64,000 nt of DNA. Source: Campylobacter pinnipediorum subsp. caledonicus. GTDB taxonomy: Bacteria; Campylobacterota; Campylobacteria; Campylobacterales; Campylobacteraceae. Every line of letters starts with the position of its first letter. Within the stretch, counting starts at the first letter, position 1. The stretch lies in NCBI RefSeq assembly GCF_002022005.1, contig NZ_CP017258.1, forward strand, positions 868,001 through 932,000, in the 5' to 3' direction. The notes beneath the pieces are model-generated. The model had not been told where the DNA came from. It saw nothing but the letters and a program-made list of their open reading frames with translations, and made no database searches. Below, in pieces: positions 1-9,981 of the stretch. Made by a program: the position numbers and the translations under genes.

Positions 1-2
1 CA

Positions 3-605
3 GCCACTTGTGATCAAAAACATATTCATGTAGTCATAGACAGTTATCCACAAATTGAAGATAGAACAAAATTTATCATAGATAATGAAAAAAGTCCTAT
101 CGATAAACTCGTTGAGAGTGCAAAGAGATTAAAAGCAGCCGGTTGTGATGCTATAATAATTTCTTGTAATACTGCTCATTACTTTGCCAAAGAGATTGAA
201 AAACAAGCAAATGTAAAAATTTTATATATAACAAAAATAGCTGTTGAAACTATAAAAAAACTATATCCAAATGCAAAAGATATTGCTGTTATAGCAACTA
301 GTGGAACAAAAAAAGGTAGGGTGTATGACAAGATACTAGAAGAAAATGGATTAAATAGTGTTAGTTTTACAAATGAGCAGCAAGAAGCTTTAATGGACTG
401 TATATACAAGGGTGTAAAAGCTGGCAAAACCAAAGATTATATCTCGCTTTTTAATAAAACTATTTCAGAAATCAAGGCTGATGTTTATATAGCTGCTTGT
501 ACTGAAATTCCAATGTTTTTGGAGTATTTGGATAAACCATATAATTTTATAGATGCTACGTTAGAATTAGCTAAATATACTGTTGATTATGCATTGGAAA
601 AATAG
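3..605 (+). CDS. Aspartate/glutamate racemase family protein, 5'-truncated
   Basis: The reading frame is open from base 3, so the start lies outside the window; 200 residues remain. Both catalytic cysteine contexts of the Asp/Glu racemase superfamily are visible: CNTAH near the middle and ACTEIP near the C-terminus. These cysteines deprotonate and reprotonate the alpha carbon without a cofactor. The layout fits aspartate racemase better than MurI, but I have not excluded a broader-specificity amino-acid racemase. A 77-bp gap separates it from the YebC gene. The product would be cytoplasmic and would supply D-aspartate or recycle it. Confidence 0.8.
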   Translation, partial: ATCDQKHIHVVIDSYPQIEDRTKFIIDNEKSPIDKLVESAKRLKAAGCDAIIISCNTAHYFAKEIEKQANVKILYITKIAVETIKKLYPNAKDIAVIATSGTKKGRVYDKILEENGLNSVSFTNEQQEALMDCIYKGVKAGKTKDYISLFNKTISEIKADVYIAACTEIPMFLEYLDKPYNFIDATLELAKYTVDYALEK

Positions 606-682
606 TATATTTTATATAAATTTTTAAGTTTAAGTATCTGTGATGTATAATTTGTGGATTTTATTTTAAGGATAGGACATAT

Positions 683-1390
683 ATGGGAAGAGCGTTTGAA
701 TATAGAAGAGCTGCCAAAGAAGCTAGATGGGATAAAATGAGTAAGGTTTTTCCAAAACTTTCTAAAGCTATAACAGTTGCTGCAAAAGAAGGTGGAACTG
801 ACCCTGATATGAACCCAAAACTTCGTGCAGCAATAGCAGCTGCTAAAGCTGAAAATATGCCAAAAGACAATATAGACTCTGCTATAAAAAGAGCAAATGG
901 TAAAGATAGTTCTGATATAAAGACTATATTTTATGATGGAAAAGCTGCTCACGGAACACAAATAATAGTAGAATGTGCTACTGACAATCCAACAAGAACA
1001 GTTGCCAATGTAAAAGCTATTTTTAATAAAAATGGTGGCGAAATATTGCCAAGTGGAAGTCTTAGTTTTATGTTTTCAAGAAAAAGCGTTTTTGAGATTG
1101 TAAAGCCTGATTGCGATTTGGAAGAATTAGAACTAAATTTGATTGATTTTGGTCTTACTGAGCTTGAAGTAGAGGAAGATAGTGTTGTTATTTATGGTGA
1201 ATATACTAGTTTTGGAACTCTTAGTGAAGGCATAGAAAAAAATGGGCTTGAACTTAAAAAAGGTTCGCTTCAATATATTCCAAACTCTACAATACATTTA
1301 AATGAGTCTGAAATGGTAGATATAGAAAAGCTTCTTGATAAGTTAGAAGACGATGATGATGTTCAATCAGTATATACAAATATAGAATAA
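683..1390 (+). CDS. YebC/PmpR family protein
   Basis: A 235-residue protein that opens with [12 protein letters not shown] and the [13 protein letters not shown] stretch typical of the YebC/TACO1 family, followed by the conserved [18 protein letters not shown] helix region. Length is normal for the family (about 235-250). Members have been described as transcription regulators and, more recently, as ribosome-associated factors that help translation of proline-rich stretches. An AAGGA-type ribosome site lies about 10 bases before the ATG. It is followed 19 bp later by the cyclophilin gene, a pairing I recall from C. jejuni. Confidence 0.92.
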   Translation: MGRAFEYRRAAKEARWDKMSKVFPKLSKAITVAAKEGGTDPDMNPKLRAAIAAAKAENMPKDNIDSAIKRANGKDSSDIKTIFYDGKAAHGTQIIVECATDNPTRTVANVKAIFNKNGGEILPSGSLSFMFSRKSVFEIVKPDCDLEELELNLIDFGLTELEVEEDSVVIYGEYTSFGTLSEGIEKNGLELKKGSLQYIPNSTIHLNESEMVDIEKLLDKLEDDDDVQSVYTNIE

Positions 1391-1409
1391 TAAAAAATTA
1401 GGAGATAAA

Positions 1410-1898
1410 ATGAGAGAAGAATTAAAAGTTTATGATATAAATTTAGATGAACTAAAGAAAAATGAATTTGCTGTATTGCATACCGAAAAAGGCGATATAA
1501 AGCTTGAGCTTTTCCACGAAGAAGCACCACAGGCTGTTATGAATTTTGTAAGTTTGATAAACTCAGGATTTTATAACGGATTAAATTTTCATAGAGTGAT
1601 TAAAAACTTTGTAATACAAGGTGGTTGCCCTCATGGAAATGGAATGGGTGGACCAGGATATAGAATCAAATGCGAATGTGATAATCAAAATGTAAGACAC
1701 GAAAGAGGAAGTCTTTCTATGGCTCACGCTGGTAGAGATACTGGTGGTTCTCAGTTTTTTATATGCCATAGTGCTCAACCACATCTTGATGGCGTACATA
1801 CTGTTTTTGGAAAATGTGCTGATAACGAAAGCTTGAAAGTTCTAGATAGTATAGAAGCTATGAATAAGATAGTTTCAGCTGAAATTTTATCAAAATAA
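1410..1898 (+). CDS. ppi: Cyclophilin-type peptidyl-prolyl cis-trans isomerase
   Basis: 162 residues, cyclophilin fold throughout. The catalytic FHRVI, the [13 protein letters not shown] loop, the SMAHAG and GSQFFI motifs and the LDGVHTVFG segment are all present, including the active-site arginine of FHRVI. No signal peptide is seen, so this is the cytoplasmic form that catalyses proline isomerisation during folding. An AGGAG ribosome site precedes the ATG. Its stop overlaps the start of the symporter gene by one base (TAATG), so the two are probably co-translated. Confidence 0.95.
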   Translation: MREELKVYDINLDELKKNEFAVLHTEKGDIKLELFHEEAPQAVMNFVSLINSGFYNGLNFHRVIKNFVIQGGCPHGNGMGGPGYRIKCECDNQNVRHERGSLSMAHAGRDTGGSQFFICHSAQPHLDGVHTVFGKCADNESLKVLDSIEAMNKIVSAEILSK

Positions 1899-3223
1899 TG
1901 ATTTTTGCAAACTTTGTCAATAAAAGACAGAACAGTAAAATCCTAAAGATTTTTACAAGTCTTGCTTTCTGGGTTATATTTGCTATTATAGCTGGTATTG
2001 TTGTTGGGATACAATTTCCAGACATAGGAGTTGGCAGTAAGCCTGGGATTGATTATTTTATAAAGACTCTAAAACTTCTTATAGGGCCAATTATATTTTT
2101 AACAATAGTTTCTGGGATAGTTGGTCTTGAGAGTTTAAAAGAGCTTGGTAGTATAGGTTTAAAATCGTTTATATATTTTGAGATAGTAAGCACGCTAGCT
2201 TTGTCTATTGGTATATTTTTTGGAGAAACAATAAAACCTGGACATGGCATGCATCTTGATTGGACAAAGCTTGATGCTAGTAGTGTTGATAAATATACAC
2301 ATATAGATAGAGATGTTGGCTCTATGTGGTCTATATTAAAAAGTGCCGTTCCTAGCGATCCTATAAGTCCTTTTATATATTCAAATACTCTGCAAGTGCT
2401 TTTTATGGCTCTTGTGGTTGCAATATTTTTGTCATTTTTAAACCCAACTCGTAAAAAACAATGTTTAAAACCTCTGGAATTTATACAACATTATGTTTTA
2501 AAACTACTTAGTTTTTTAATGCTTTTTAGCCCTATAGCTGCATTTTCTGCTATGGCGTATTTGATTGGAAAATTTGGCATAGGTTCTTTGCTTGGAATGA
2601 TGGAACTGCTTGCTGTAATGGCATTATCTAGTTTGTTTTTTATATTTGTGGTTTTGGGTATTATATGCTATTTTGCTAAGATAAATATATTTAAATTTAT
2701 GAGGTTTATTGCCAAAGAAGTTTTAGTTGTATTTGCAACTAGTTCAAGTGAAACAGCCTTAGGACCACTTATGCAAAAACTGGAGAATGCTGGTATAAAT
2801 CGTGGTGCTGTAGGACTTATAATACCTACTGGCTACTCTTTTAATTTAGATTGCACAAATATATATCTTAGCTTAAGTGTGATATTTTTGGCTCAAGCTT
2901 TTGATGTGCCTCTTAGTTTTGAAAACCTTATTAGTGTTCTCATTGTTTTAATGATAACAAGTAAAGGCGCAGTTGGAGTAACTGGATCTGGTTTTATTGT
3001 TTTGGCCGGAACACTTGCTGCTTTACCAAATACCGGTATACCTGTTGTTGCTGTTTCTGTTTTACTTGGTGTTGATAAATTTATGTCAGAAATGCGTGCT
3101 GTTGGAAATTTATGCGGTAATGCCGTTGGTTGTGCTGTCATATCCATGTGGGATAAAAAAGTCGATCTTGCAAAATTTAAGTATGCTCTTGATAATCCTA
3201 AGGAATTTGAGTTTAAAGTTTAA
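1898..3223 (+). CDS. Dicarboxylate/amino-acid:cation symporter (DAACS family)
   Basis: 441 residues, strongly hydrophobic with about eight membrane spans plus re-entrant loops. Diagnostic GltP/DctA motifs are present: a serine-rich hairpin (FATSSSETALGPLM) around residue 285, the IPTGYSFNLDCTNIY segment, and SKGAVGVTGSGFIVL in the second hairpin. These place it in the family that imports glutamate, aspartate or C4-dicarboxylates with Na+ or H+. The substrate cannot be fixed from sequence alone. It overlaps ppi by one base and is followed 14 bp later by the nitroreductase. Confidence 0.9.
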   Translation: MIFANFVNKRQNSKILKIFTSLAFWVIFAIIAGIVVGIQFPDIGVGSKPGIDYFIKTLKLLIGPIIFLTIVSGIVGLESLKELGSIGLKSFIYFEIVSTLALSIGIFFGETIKPGHGMHLDWTKLDASSVDKYTHIDRDVGSMWSILKSAVPSDPISPFIYSNTLQVLFMALVVAIFLSFLNPTRKKQCLKPLEFIQHYVLKLLSFLMLFSPIAAFSAMAYLIGKFGIGSLLGMMELLAVMALSSLFFIFVVLGIICYFAKINIFKFMRFIAKEVLVVFATSSSETALGPLMQKLENAGINRGAVGLIIPTGYSFNLDCTNIYLSLSVIFLAQAFDVPLSFENLISVLIVLMITSKGAVGVTGSGFIVLAGTLAALPNTGIPVVAVSVLLGVDKFMSEMRAVGNLCGNAVGCAVISMWDKKVDLAKFKYALDNPKEFEFKV

Positions 3224-3237
3224 ATAAAGGAATATAT

Positions 3238-3897
3238 ATGAGAAGTATTAGAGATATTATGAATGAGCGTTATACGACAAAGGTATTTGATAGTAATAAG
3301 AAAATTTCTGATGAAGATTTTGATCAAATAGAAAGTATTTTGGAATTAACACCAACTAGTACAAATTTACAACCTTTATATTTTGTGATAGCAAGTAATG
3401 ATGAAAGTAAGGCTAGAATTTCTAAAGCTACACAGGGTCAGTTTGAGTTTAACTTAAAAAAGATCCAAAATGCTTCTCATATTATAGTTTTTTGTTCTAA
3501 GTGTTTTGTAGAAGATGCTCATTTGCAAAATGTAATAGAACAAGAAGATGCCGATGGTCGCTTTTTAAAGCCTGAGTTTAAAGACAAGGTTAGGCAAACT
3601 AGGGAATATTTTTTAAATTTTCATAGATTTGATTTAAAAGATGAAGCTCATTGGCATGCAAAACAAGCATATTTATCTTTGGGTAGCGTTTTGATGGCAG
3701 CTGCTACCCTTGGTATAGATACAACAGCTATAGAGGGCTTTGACTCCAATGCTTTAGATAATGAGCTTAAAATTAGAGAACTTGGATATACATCTCAAAT
3801 TATCTTAGCCTTAGGCTATAAAAAAGAAAATGGAGATTTTAATTATACTCTTCCAAAATCTCGCCTGAAAAAGAATTTAATAATAAGAAAAAATTAA
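3238..3897 (+). CDS. Nitroreductase family FMN flavoprotein (NfsB-like)
   Basis: 219 residues, single nitroreductase domain. The N-terminal RYTTKVFD and the STNLQPLYFVIA segment match the FMN-binding part of oxygen-insensitive nitroreductases, and the central AKQAYLSLGSVLMAAATLGIDT helix region and the AIEGFD motif are typical. Enzymes of this group reduce nitroaromatics and quinones with NAD(P)H; in campylobacters and helicobacters relatives activate metronidazole-type prodrugs. The ATG is preceded by AAAGGAATATAT. Probably the last gene of the unit starting at 683. Confidence 0.9.
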   Translation: MRSIRDIMNERYTTKVFDSNKKISDEDFDQIESILELTPTSTNLQPLYFVIASNDESKARISKATQGQFEFNLKKIQNASHIIVFCSKCFVEDAHLQNVIEQEDADGRFLKPEFKDKVRQTREYFLNFHRFDLKDEAHWHAKQAYLSLGSVLMAAATLGIDTTAIEGFDSNALDNELKIRELGYTSQIILALGYKKENGDFNYTLPKSRLKKNLIIRKN

Positions 3898-4075
3898 TTT
3901 TTTATACTTTAAATATTGTAATTTTTTAGATTATGTCTCATATTGTAATTTAAAATTTTACAATATCTTTTTATTTTTATATCTTTAAGTTTCGATTATG
4001 TTTGTATTTTATAAAATCAAATTTCTAGTTTATTTATTTTAGATTATTTTGATTTTAAATCACAAGGATTCCTTT

Positions 4076-5311
4076 ATGATAAATACAAAACGACTTAAAG
4101 AAGAGTTTCAAGAAATATCTAGATTTGGTGCTTTAAAAGATAAAGGAATTACTCGTTTAGCTTTTAGTAATGAAGATAAAGATGCTAGGGAATATCTCAT
4201 AAAACTCATAAAACAATCCGGACTTAAAATAAAAATTGATAATGTTGGAAATATGTACGCTAGGTTTGATGATGTAAAAGAGCCAAATTTATCCGCAATT
4301 AGTGTTGGTTCTCATATAGATAGCGTTCCAAATGGTGGTTTTTATGATGGAACATTGGGTGTTATGTCTGGACTTGAAGCCATAAGAAGCATAAAAGAGA
4401 GTGGTCTTGAGCTAAAAAGACCATTGGAGCTTATCGTTTTTGTTTGTGAAGAGTCAAGTAGATTTAAAATGGCTACGATAGGTAGTAAAATAATAAGTTC
4501 AAAACTAGATATAGCAAAGCTTAAAGATTTAAAAGATGATAATGGTATAAGTGTTTTTGATGCTATGAAAAATTTTAATCTAAATCCAGAAAATTTACAA
4601 GAGTGCATTTTAAAAAATGGCACATACCTAGCATACCTAGAGCTTCACATAGAACAAGGTCCAGTTCTTGAAAGGCATAATATTCCTGTTGGTTTGGTTA
4701 GCGGGATTGCAGCACCTATAAGATATGAGTTAAAAGTTAAAGGAAAGGCTGATCATAGCGGTGCAACTCCCATGAATATGAGAAAAGATGCTTTGGTTTG
4801 TTCTAGTGAAATAATTTTAAATATAGAAAAACTCGCAAAAACACATAAAACATCGGTAGCCACCGTTGGATATGTAAAAACTTCTCCTGGAGTTTTAAAT
4901 GTTATACCGCAAGAGTGTGTTTTAGGTATAGATATAAGGGATATAGATAGTTTGCAACTACAAAAACTTGATAGCGAAATTTATAATTGCATAGTAGAAA
5001 TTTGTAAAAATAGGGCTTGTGATTTCGAACTTTTGCAACTTACAAAAGATACACCGGTTGTTTTAGATGAAAAAATAATAAAATTAATGAAAGAACAAGC
5101 AGAAAAATTAAAAATAAAAACTCTTGTATTGCCAAGTGGTGCAGGGCATGATGCTATGCATATGAAGGGCATAGCTTATTTTGTCGGTATGATATTTATA
5201 CCTTGCAAAGATGGGATAAGCCATAATGTAAATGAGGATATAAATTTTGATGATGCTTTTAAGGGCGCTGAATTATTAGCTAAAACTATGTTTAGTTTGG
5301 CTAATTTATAG
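4076..5311 (+). CDS. M20-family hydantoinase/carbamoylase-type amidase
   Basis: 411 residues from the ATG chosen because AAGGA sits seven bases upstream; an ATG 27 bases earlier lacks a ribosome site. The metal-binding set of N-carbamoyl-amino-acid hydrolases and allantoate/ureidoglycine amidohydrolases is complete: SHIDSVPNGGFYDG (His80, Asp91), CEESSRF (about residue 125), LHIEQGP and the C-terminal GAGHDAMHM. The central dimerisation insert is also present. The enzyme should release an amino acid, CO2 and ammonia from a ureido or carbamoyl substrate in the cytoplasm. No hydantoinase or allantoinase gene is adjacent, so the substrate is unknown. Confidence 0.85.
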   Translation: MINTKRLKEEFQEISRFGALKDKGITRLAFSNEDKDAREYLIKLIKQSGLKIKIDNVGNMYARFDDVKEPNLSAISVGSHIDSVPNGGFYDGTLGVMSGLEAIRSIKESGLELKRPLELIVFVCEESSRFKMATIGSKIISSKLDIAKLKDLKDDNGISVFDAMKNFNLNPENLQECILKNGTYLAYLELHIEQGPVLERHNIPVGLVSGIAAPIRYELKVKGKADHSGATPMNMRKDALVCSSEIILNIEKLAKTHKTSVATVGYVKTSPGVLNVIPQECVLGIDIRDIDSLQLQKLDSEIYNCIVEICKNRACDFELLQLTKDTPVVLDEKIIKLMKEQAEKLKIKTLVLPSGAGHDAMHMKGIAYFVGMIFIPCKDGISHNVNEDINFDDAFKGAELLAKTMFSLANL

Positions 5312-5341
5312 TAAAAAAGATTTTACAACGGGGTAAATAAA

Positions 5342-6667
5342 ATGGATGATATATCTAAAAAGGTTTTAGAGCTAAAAGATGAGAGTATTAAGTGTAGAAG
5401 ATTTTTTCACTCTCATCCAGAAACTGGTTGGTTTACCTTTTTTACAACGGCTGTTATAGCTGATAAAATGAGTAGGCTTGGATATAACCTAAAAATGGGG
5501 CGAGATATTATCGTGCCAGAAGAAAGGACTGGGCTTGGTAGTGATGAAAATTGCAAACAAGCTATACAAAGAGCAAAAAGTTTATTAAATAAAGAGCAGA
5601 TTAAATATCTAGACATTATGGAAGATGGGTTAACTGGACTGGTTGCTGATATAGATACCGGTAGAGATGGTAAGTTTATCGCTTTTAGATTTGATATAGA
5701 TGGTGTTGATGTTACGGAGAGTAAAGATAGTGACCATAGACCTTTTGTAGATGGTTTTAGTTCTGACATAAATGGTATAACTCACGCTTGTGGACATGAT
5801 GGCCATATTACTATAGGGTTGTTGTTAGCAAAGCTTATATCTGAAAATTTAAATGATTTTAATGGTAAATTTAGGTTTATATTTCAAACAGCAGAAGAAG
5901 GCACTAGGGGAGCTGTTGGTATGGAGCCAACTGGCATCTTAGATGGTGTTGATTATTTATTTGGCGGACACATAGGATTTCAAGCAAAAGATATGGGCGG
6001 TATTATATGTGGGACTAATAAATTTCTTGCTACAAGTAAGTTTGATATAGTTTTAAAAGGTCGTTCTGCACATGCAGCTGGTTCACCACAAGACGGAGCA
6101 AATGCATTACTTGCTGCAGCTCAAATAGCTTTAAATATGCACGGTATAACAAGACATAGTGATGGTGTTACAAGGGTAAATGTTGGTATTTTAAGAGCTG
6201 GAGAAGGAAGAAACGTAATAGCTCCAAATGCCTATCTTGCCTGCGAAACAAGGGGAGAGACAACAGAACTTAATGAGTTTATGAAAGCAAAATCTTTTGA
6301 TATAATAAAAGGTGTTTGTTTGGCTTATGGTGTGGATTATGAGATTGTGCATACTGGTGGAACTTCTGGTGGTGATAGCGATGATGAAGTGACTTATTTG
6401 TATGAAGAGTGTGCTAAAGAGTCACCTTTTGTTCAAAATGAAAAAATAGTTCAAAAACTTGATTTTGGTGCTTGTGAAGATTTCGCTCATTTTATGCAAA
6501 GTGTGCAAAAAAGCGGTGGAAAAAGTGGTTATCTTATGATAGGAACTACACTTGCCGCAGGACATCACAACTATAAATTTGACTTTGATGAGGACTCTTT
6601 GTTGGTCGGAATAGATGTATTTTTAAGAGCTATTTATAAAACAAACGGAATTTATAATAAAGGATAA
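5342..6667 (+). CDS. M20-family amidohydrolase, AbgA-like
   Basis: 441 residues. M20D metal ligands are visible: HACGHDGHIT, the TAEEGTRGA glutamate pair, GGHIGF and the late AGHHN. The N-terminal FHSHPETGW and the insert before RFDIDGVDV resemble AbgA, the catalytic subunit of p-aminobenzoyl-glutamate hydrolase. AbgA normally works with a paralogous AbgB subunit, which is not seen here, so it may act alone or on another N-acyl amino acid. It lies 30 bp after the carbamoylase-like gene and 3 bp before pepE, consistent with one transcript. Confidence 0.8.
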   Translation: MDDISKKVLELKDESIKCRRFFHSHPETGWFTFFTTAVIADKMSRLGYNLKMGRDIIVPEERTGLGSDENCKQAIQRAKSLLNKEQIKYLDIMEDGLTGLVADIDTGRDGKFIAFRFDIDGVDVTESKDSDHRPFVDGFSSDINGITHACGHDGHITIGLLLAKLISENLNDFNGKFRFIFQTAEEGTRGAVGMEPTGILDGVDYLFGGHIGFQAKDMGGIICGTNKFLATSKFDIVLKGRSAHAAGSPQDGANALLAAAQIALNMHGITRHSDGVTRVNVGILRAGEGRNVIAPNAYLACETRGETTELNEFMKAKSFDIIKGVCLAYGVDYEIVHTGGTSGGDSDDEVTYLYEECAKESPFVQNEKIVQKLDFGACEDFAHFMQSVQKSGGKSGYLMIGTTLAAGHHNYKFDFDEDSLLVGIDVFLRAIYKTNGIYNKG

Positions 6668-6670
6668 AAT

Positions 6671-7369
6671 ATGAAAAAAGCTTTACTTTTAAGTGCTTCA
6701 AGCTACAAAGACACTGGTTATTTAACTCACAGTAAGGGCTGGATAAATGATTTTTTAGGTAGCGCAAAAGATGATGAAATTTTATTTATACCTTATGCTG
6801 GTGTAAGAAGAAATAATGAAGAATACGAACAAAAAGTTATAACTTGCTTAGAAAATAAAAATATCAAATCCATACATAGATATGATGACAAAATATCTGC
6901 TATAAAAAACGCAAAAACAATAGCTGTTGGTGGTGGAAATACCTTTGTTTTAATGCACTATCTTTATAAATTTAATCTAATAGATGCGATAAAACAAGCC
7001 GTAAGTGATAGTTGTTTGTATTTTGGCTGGTCTGCTGGTGCAAATATAGCTGGTAGTAGCATGATGACTACAAATGATATGCCAATAATAATGCCAAAAT
7101 CATTTGATTCTTTAAACATCTTTCCTTATCAGATAAATCCACATTTTATAAGCGGTAAGATACAAGGCCATAATGGAGAGAGTAGAGAAGAGCGTTTGGA
7201 AGAGTTTTTGATAGTAAATCAAAATAGTATTGTGTATGCTATGCCTGAGGGAACTGGACTTTTGATAAATGATAATGAAGTGGAAGTTATAGGCTATGCT
7301 GATTTGATTAAATTTGAGTATAAAAAAGAGAATACTTTTATAAAAGTAGGTGATAAAATCAAAATATAA
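6671..7369 (+). CDS. pepE: Peptidase E (alpha-aspartyl dipeptidase, S51)
   Basis: 232 residues, close to the E. coli enzyme in length. The nucleophile elbow GWSAGAN gives Ser121; Asp136 in TTNDMP and His158 in INPHF complete a triad in the expected spacing (E. coli 120/135/157). PepE is a cytoplasmic peptidase that cleaves dipeptides with N-terminal aspartate. Its position between two M20 enzymes and a DcuC-type carrier suggests it feeds aspartate into C4-dicarboxylate metabolism, which is inference. Confidence 0.93.
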   Translation: MKKALLLSASSYKDTGYLTHSKGWINDFLGSAKDDEILFIPYAGVRRNNEEYEQKVITCLENKNIKSIHRYDDKISAIKNAKTIAVGGGNTFVLMHYLYKFNLIDAIKQAVSDSCLYFGWSAGANIAGSSMMTTNDMPIIMPKSFDSLNIFPYQINPHFISGKIQGHNGESREERLEEFLIVNQNSIVYAMPEGTGLLINDNEVEVIGYADLIKFEYKKENTFIKVGDKIKI

Positions 7370-7378
7370 AGGAACTTT

Positions 7379-8689
7379 GTGGAAAATTTAAAAGTTATTT
7401 TTGCTTTACTAGGTATAGTTGCCGTTGTTGTTTTGCTTGTTAAAAAGTATGAAACAAAGACGGTTTTAATAGGCATTGGTCTGCTTTTATGTATACTTTC
7501 TCTTAAACCAATGGATGCTTTCTCTGCATTTACTGCTAATATGACAAAAGCTGGTCTTATAAAGGCTATATGTTCTAGTATGGGCTTTGCCTTTGTTATG
7601 AAATACACAAAATGCGATAAGCATTTGGTCAGACTTTTGACAAGTCCGCTTAAAAATGTTGGATTTTTCTTAATCCCTATAACCATAGCAGTTACTTACT
7701 TTATAAATATAGCTATACCTTCTGCGGCTGGTTGTTCAGCAGCTGTTGGCGCTACTTTAATACCACTTTTAATGTCGGCTGGAATAAAGCCTGAGATGGC
7801 AGCAGCTTCTGTTTTTGCTGGAACTTTTGGTGGTGTTTTGAGTCCTGGCTCTGCACACAATATTTTTGTTGCAGATTTGGTAAAAAAGACAAATCCTGAA
7901 TTTACAGTTCAAGAGATTATTAAAGTCCAGTTTCCAAGTGCTATAACTTCTCTTTTGGTTGTTCTTGTTGCTATAACAATCGTTGCTTTGTTGTTTAAAG
8001 ACTATCAAAAAGGACAAAATTTTTCAGTTTCTGCAAATGAAGTTTCACAAACAAAACAAGATGATGAAAGTGTAAATTATTTATATGCTTTGATGCCTTT
8101 GGTTCCACTTGTTATTTTAATTATCGGCGGAACAAGCTTAAAAGAGTATCCTTTCCTAGCTTGGACAAAAATGGGTGTGGCTGAAGCGATGTTGCTTGGT
8201 GCTATTGTTGCGATAATTGTAACTTTAACTAATCCACAAAAGATAACAAAAGAGTTCTTTAATGGTATGGGTAGTGCATATGCTGATGTCATGGGTATTA
8301 TTATATCAGCTGGCGTTTTTGTTGCTGGACTTAAGGCTTGTGGCGCTATTGACCTTGTGATAGAGTTTTTAAAGGCCGAACAAGGTTATGCGAAATTTGG
8401 AGGCACTTTTATACCGTTTTTAATGGGTGTTGTAACTGGTTCAGGCGATGCTGCAACTTTTGCATTTAACCAAGCCGTTACGGTTCACGCCGCTGATTTG
8501 GGTATGGATCAAGCAAGTCTTGGTATGGCTGCCGCTATAGCTGGATCACTTGGTAGGTCTGCTTCTCCTATAGCTGGCGCTTGTATAGTATGTGCTGGTA
8601 TAGCTGGCGTGAATCCTATAGGAATAGCAAAAAGAACATTTTTAGGTATGTTTTTATCTGTTGTAGTTATAGCATTTTTTATATTATAA
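7379..8689 (+). CDS. DcuC-family C4-dicarboxylate transporter
   Basis: 436 residues with about twelve hydrophobic segments and a cytoplasmic loop near residue 220. It contains the SAAGCSAAVGATLIPLLM and SPGSAHNIFVADL regions and the late GSGDAATFAFNQAV stretch that mark the DcuC/YfcC-type anaerobic C4-dicarboxylate carriers. The start is GTG, nine bases after pepE, with AAAGGAA at 7368-7374. DcuC proteins move succinate, fumarate or aspartate across the inner membrane; direction and substrate here are not provable. Neighbouring pepE supports aspartate or peptide-derived dicarboxylate traffic. Confidence 0.82.
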   Translation: MENLKVIFALLGIVAVVVLLVKKYETKTVLIGIGLLLCILSLKPMDAFSAFTANMTKAGLIKAICSSMGFAFVMKYTKCDKHLVRLLTSPLKNVGFFLIPITIAVTYFINIAIPSAAGCSAAVGATLIPLLMSAGIKPEMAAASVFAGTFGGVLSPGSAHNIFVADLVKKTNPEFTVQEIIKVQFPSAITSLLVVLVAITIVALLFKDYQKGQNFSVSANEVSQTKQDDESVNYLYALMPLVPLVILIIGGTSLKEYPFLAWTKMGVAEAMLLGAIVAIIVTLTNPQKITKEFFNGMGSAYADVMGIIISAGVFVAGLKACGAIDLVIEFLKAEQGYAKFGGTFIPFLMGVVTGSGDAATFAFNQAVTVHAADLGMDQASLGMAAAIAGSLGRSASPIAGACIVCAGIAGVNPIGIAKRTFLGMFLSVVVIAFFIL

Positions 8690-8705
8690 AATTAAGGATT
8701 AAAAT

Positions 8706-9932
8706 ATGTATATAGTTGATAGATTTTTAAACTATACAAAAATCAACACAACAACAAATAGACAAAATGGATTAGATGGCATAATGCCTTCTAATCCAAA
8801 AGAGATGGAACTTGCAAAATTTATCAAAGCAGAGTTTGAAGAGCTTGGCTTAAAAGATATAAGCTTAAACGAAAAAGCTATTTTGGTGGCAAAATTACCT
8901 TCGAATTTAGATAAAAAAGTTCCAAGTGTAGCATTTTTTGCTCATCTTGATACAAGTGCTGAGCAGCAAAACGATACAAAGGCTCAGATGGTAAACTATA
9001 AAGGTGGCGATATTTGCCTAAATAAAGAGCTTAATATCTATTTAAAACAAAGTGAATTTCCTGAACTAAAAGAGTATGTAAATGATGATATTATAGTTAC
9101 TGATGGCACTAGCTTGCTTGGAGCAGATGATAAGGCGGCTATTGCTAGTATAGTAAATATGCTTGAGTATTTTACCTCAAATCCAGAGATAAAGCATGGC
9201 GAGATTATAGCTTGTTTTTTACCTGATGAAGAGCAGGGTTTGAGAGGAGCTAAAGCTTTAGATGTGAGTAGTGTAGGGGCTGATTTTGGATATTGTTTAG
9301 ATTGTTGTGGGATTGGTGAGTTTATATATGAAAACTGGAATGCTGGGGATTGTGTAGTGACTTTTGCAGGAGCTTCTGCTCATCCTATGAATGCAAAAGG
9401 AAAGCTTGTAAACTCTCTTTTGATGGCTCATAAATTTATATCTTTATTGCCTAACGGTGAAGCGCCTGAATATACAGAAAATAAAGAAGGATATTTTTGG
9501 GTAAAAGAACTTAGCGGAAATAGTTCTAAAACAGTTCTTAAAATAGATGTTAGAGAATTTGATGATGTAAAATATGCTCAAAGAATGCAATTTTTACAAG
9601 ATATAACAGATGGTCTTAATAAAATTTGGGACAATAGGGTAAAAATAGTTTTAAACGATAGATATAAAAATGTATATAATTATCTAAAAAACGAAGAAGC
9701 ACCGGCTATCAAATATGCTAAACAAGCGTTTGAAAATTTAAATATTAAGCCTATTATAAAACCTATGAGAGGCGGTTATGATGGTGCTGTTATATCCGAA
9801 AAGGGCATACCTTGTCCAAATTTATTTACAGGTGCTCACAATTTTCACTCTATTTATGAGTATTTGCCTGTAAAATCTTTGCTAGCATCAACTAATGTTG
9901 TAAAAGAAATTGTTAATTTAATTACTAAATAA
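8706..9932 (+). CDS. pepT: Peptidase T (tripeptide aminopeptidase)
   Basis: 408 residues, the usual PepT length. Zinc-binding motifs are intact: FFAHLDTS (His and nearby Asp), GADDKAA (bridging Asp), PDEEQGLRGA (catalytic and ligand Glu), and HNFHSIYE near the C-terminus. The GGYDGA motif of the family is present. PepT removes the N-terminal residue from tripeptides in the cytoplasm. An AAGGATTAAAAT ribosome site precedes the ATG; it follows the carrier by 16 bp and is the third peptidase-type gene of the block. Confidence 0.95.
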   Translation: MYIVDRFLNYTKINTTTNRQNGLDGIMPSNPKEMELAKFIKAEFEELGLKDISLNEKAILVAKLPSNLDKKVPSVAFFAHLDTSAEQQNDTKAQMVNYKGGDICLNKELNIYLKQSEFPELKEYVNDDIIVTDGTSLLGADDKAAIASIVNMLEYFTSNPEIKHGEIIACFLPDEEQGLRGAKALDVSSVGADFGYCLDCCGIGEFIYENWNAGDCVVTFAGASAHPMNAKGKLVNSLLMAHKFISLLPNGEAPEYTENKEGYFWVKELSGNSSKTVLKIDVREFDDVKYAQRMQFLQDITDGLNKIWDNRVKIVLNDRYKNVYNYLKNEEAPAIKYAKQAFENLNIKPIIKPMRGGYDGAVISEKGIPCPNLFTGAHNFHSIYEYLPVKSLLASTNVVKEIVNLITK

Positions 9933-9981
9933 TTATAATAAATTTGTGTTTTTTAAAATTTTAAAAATAAGGAGGGAATTT

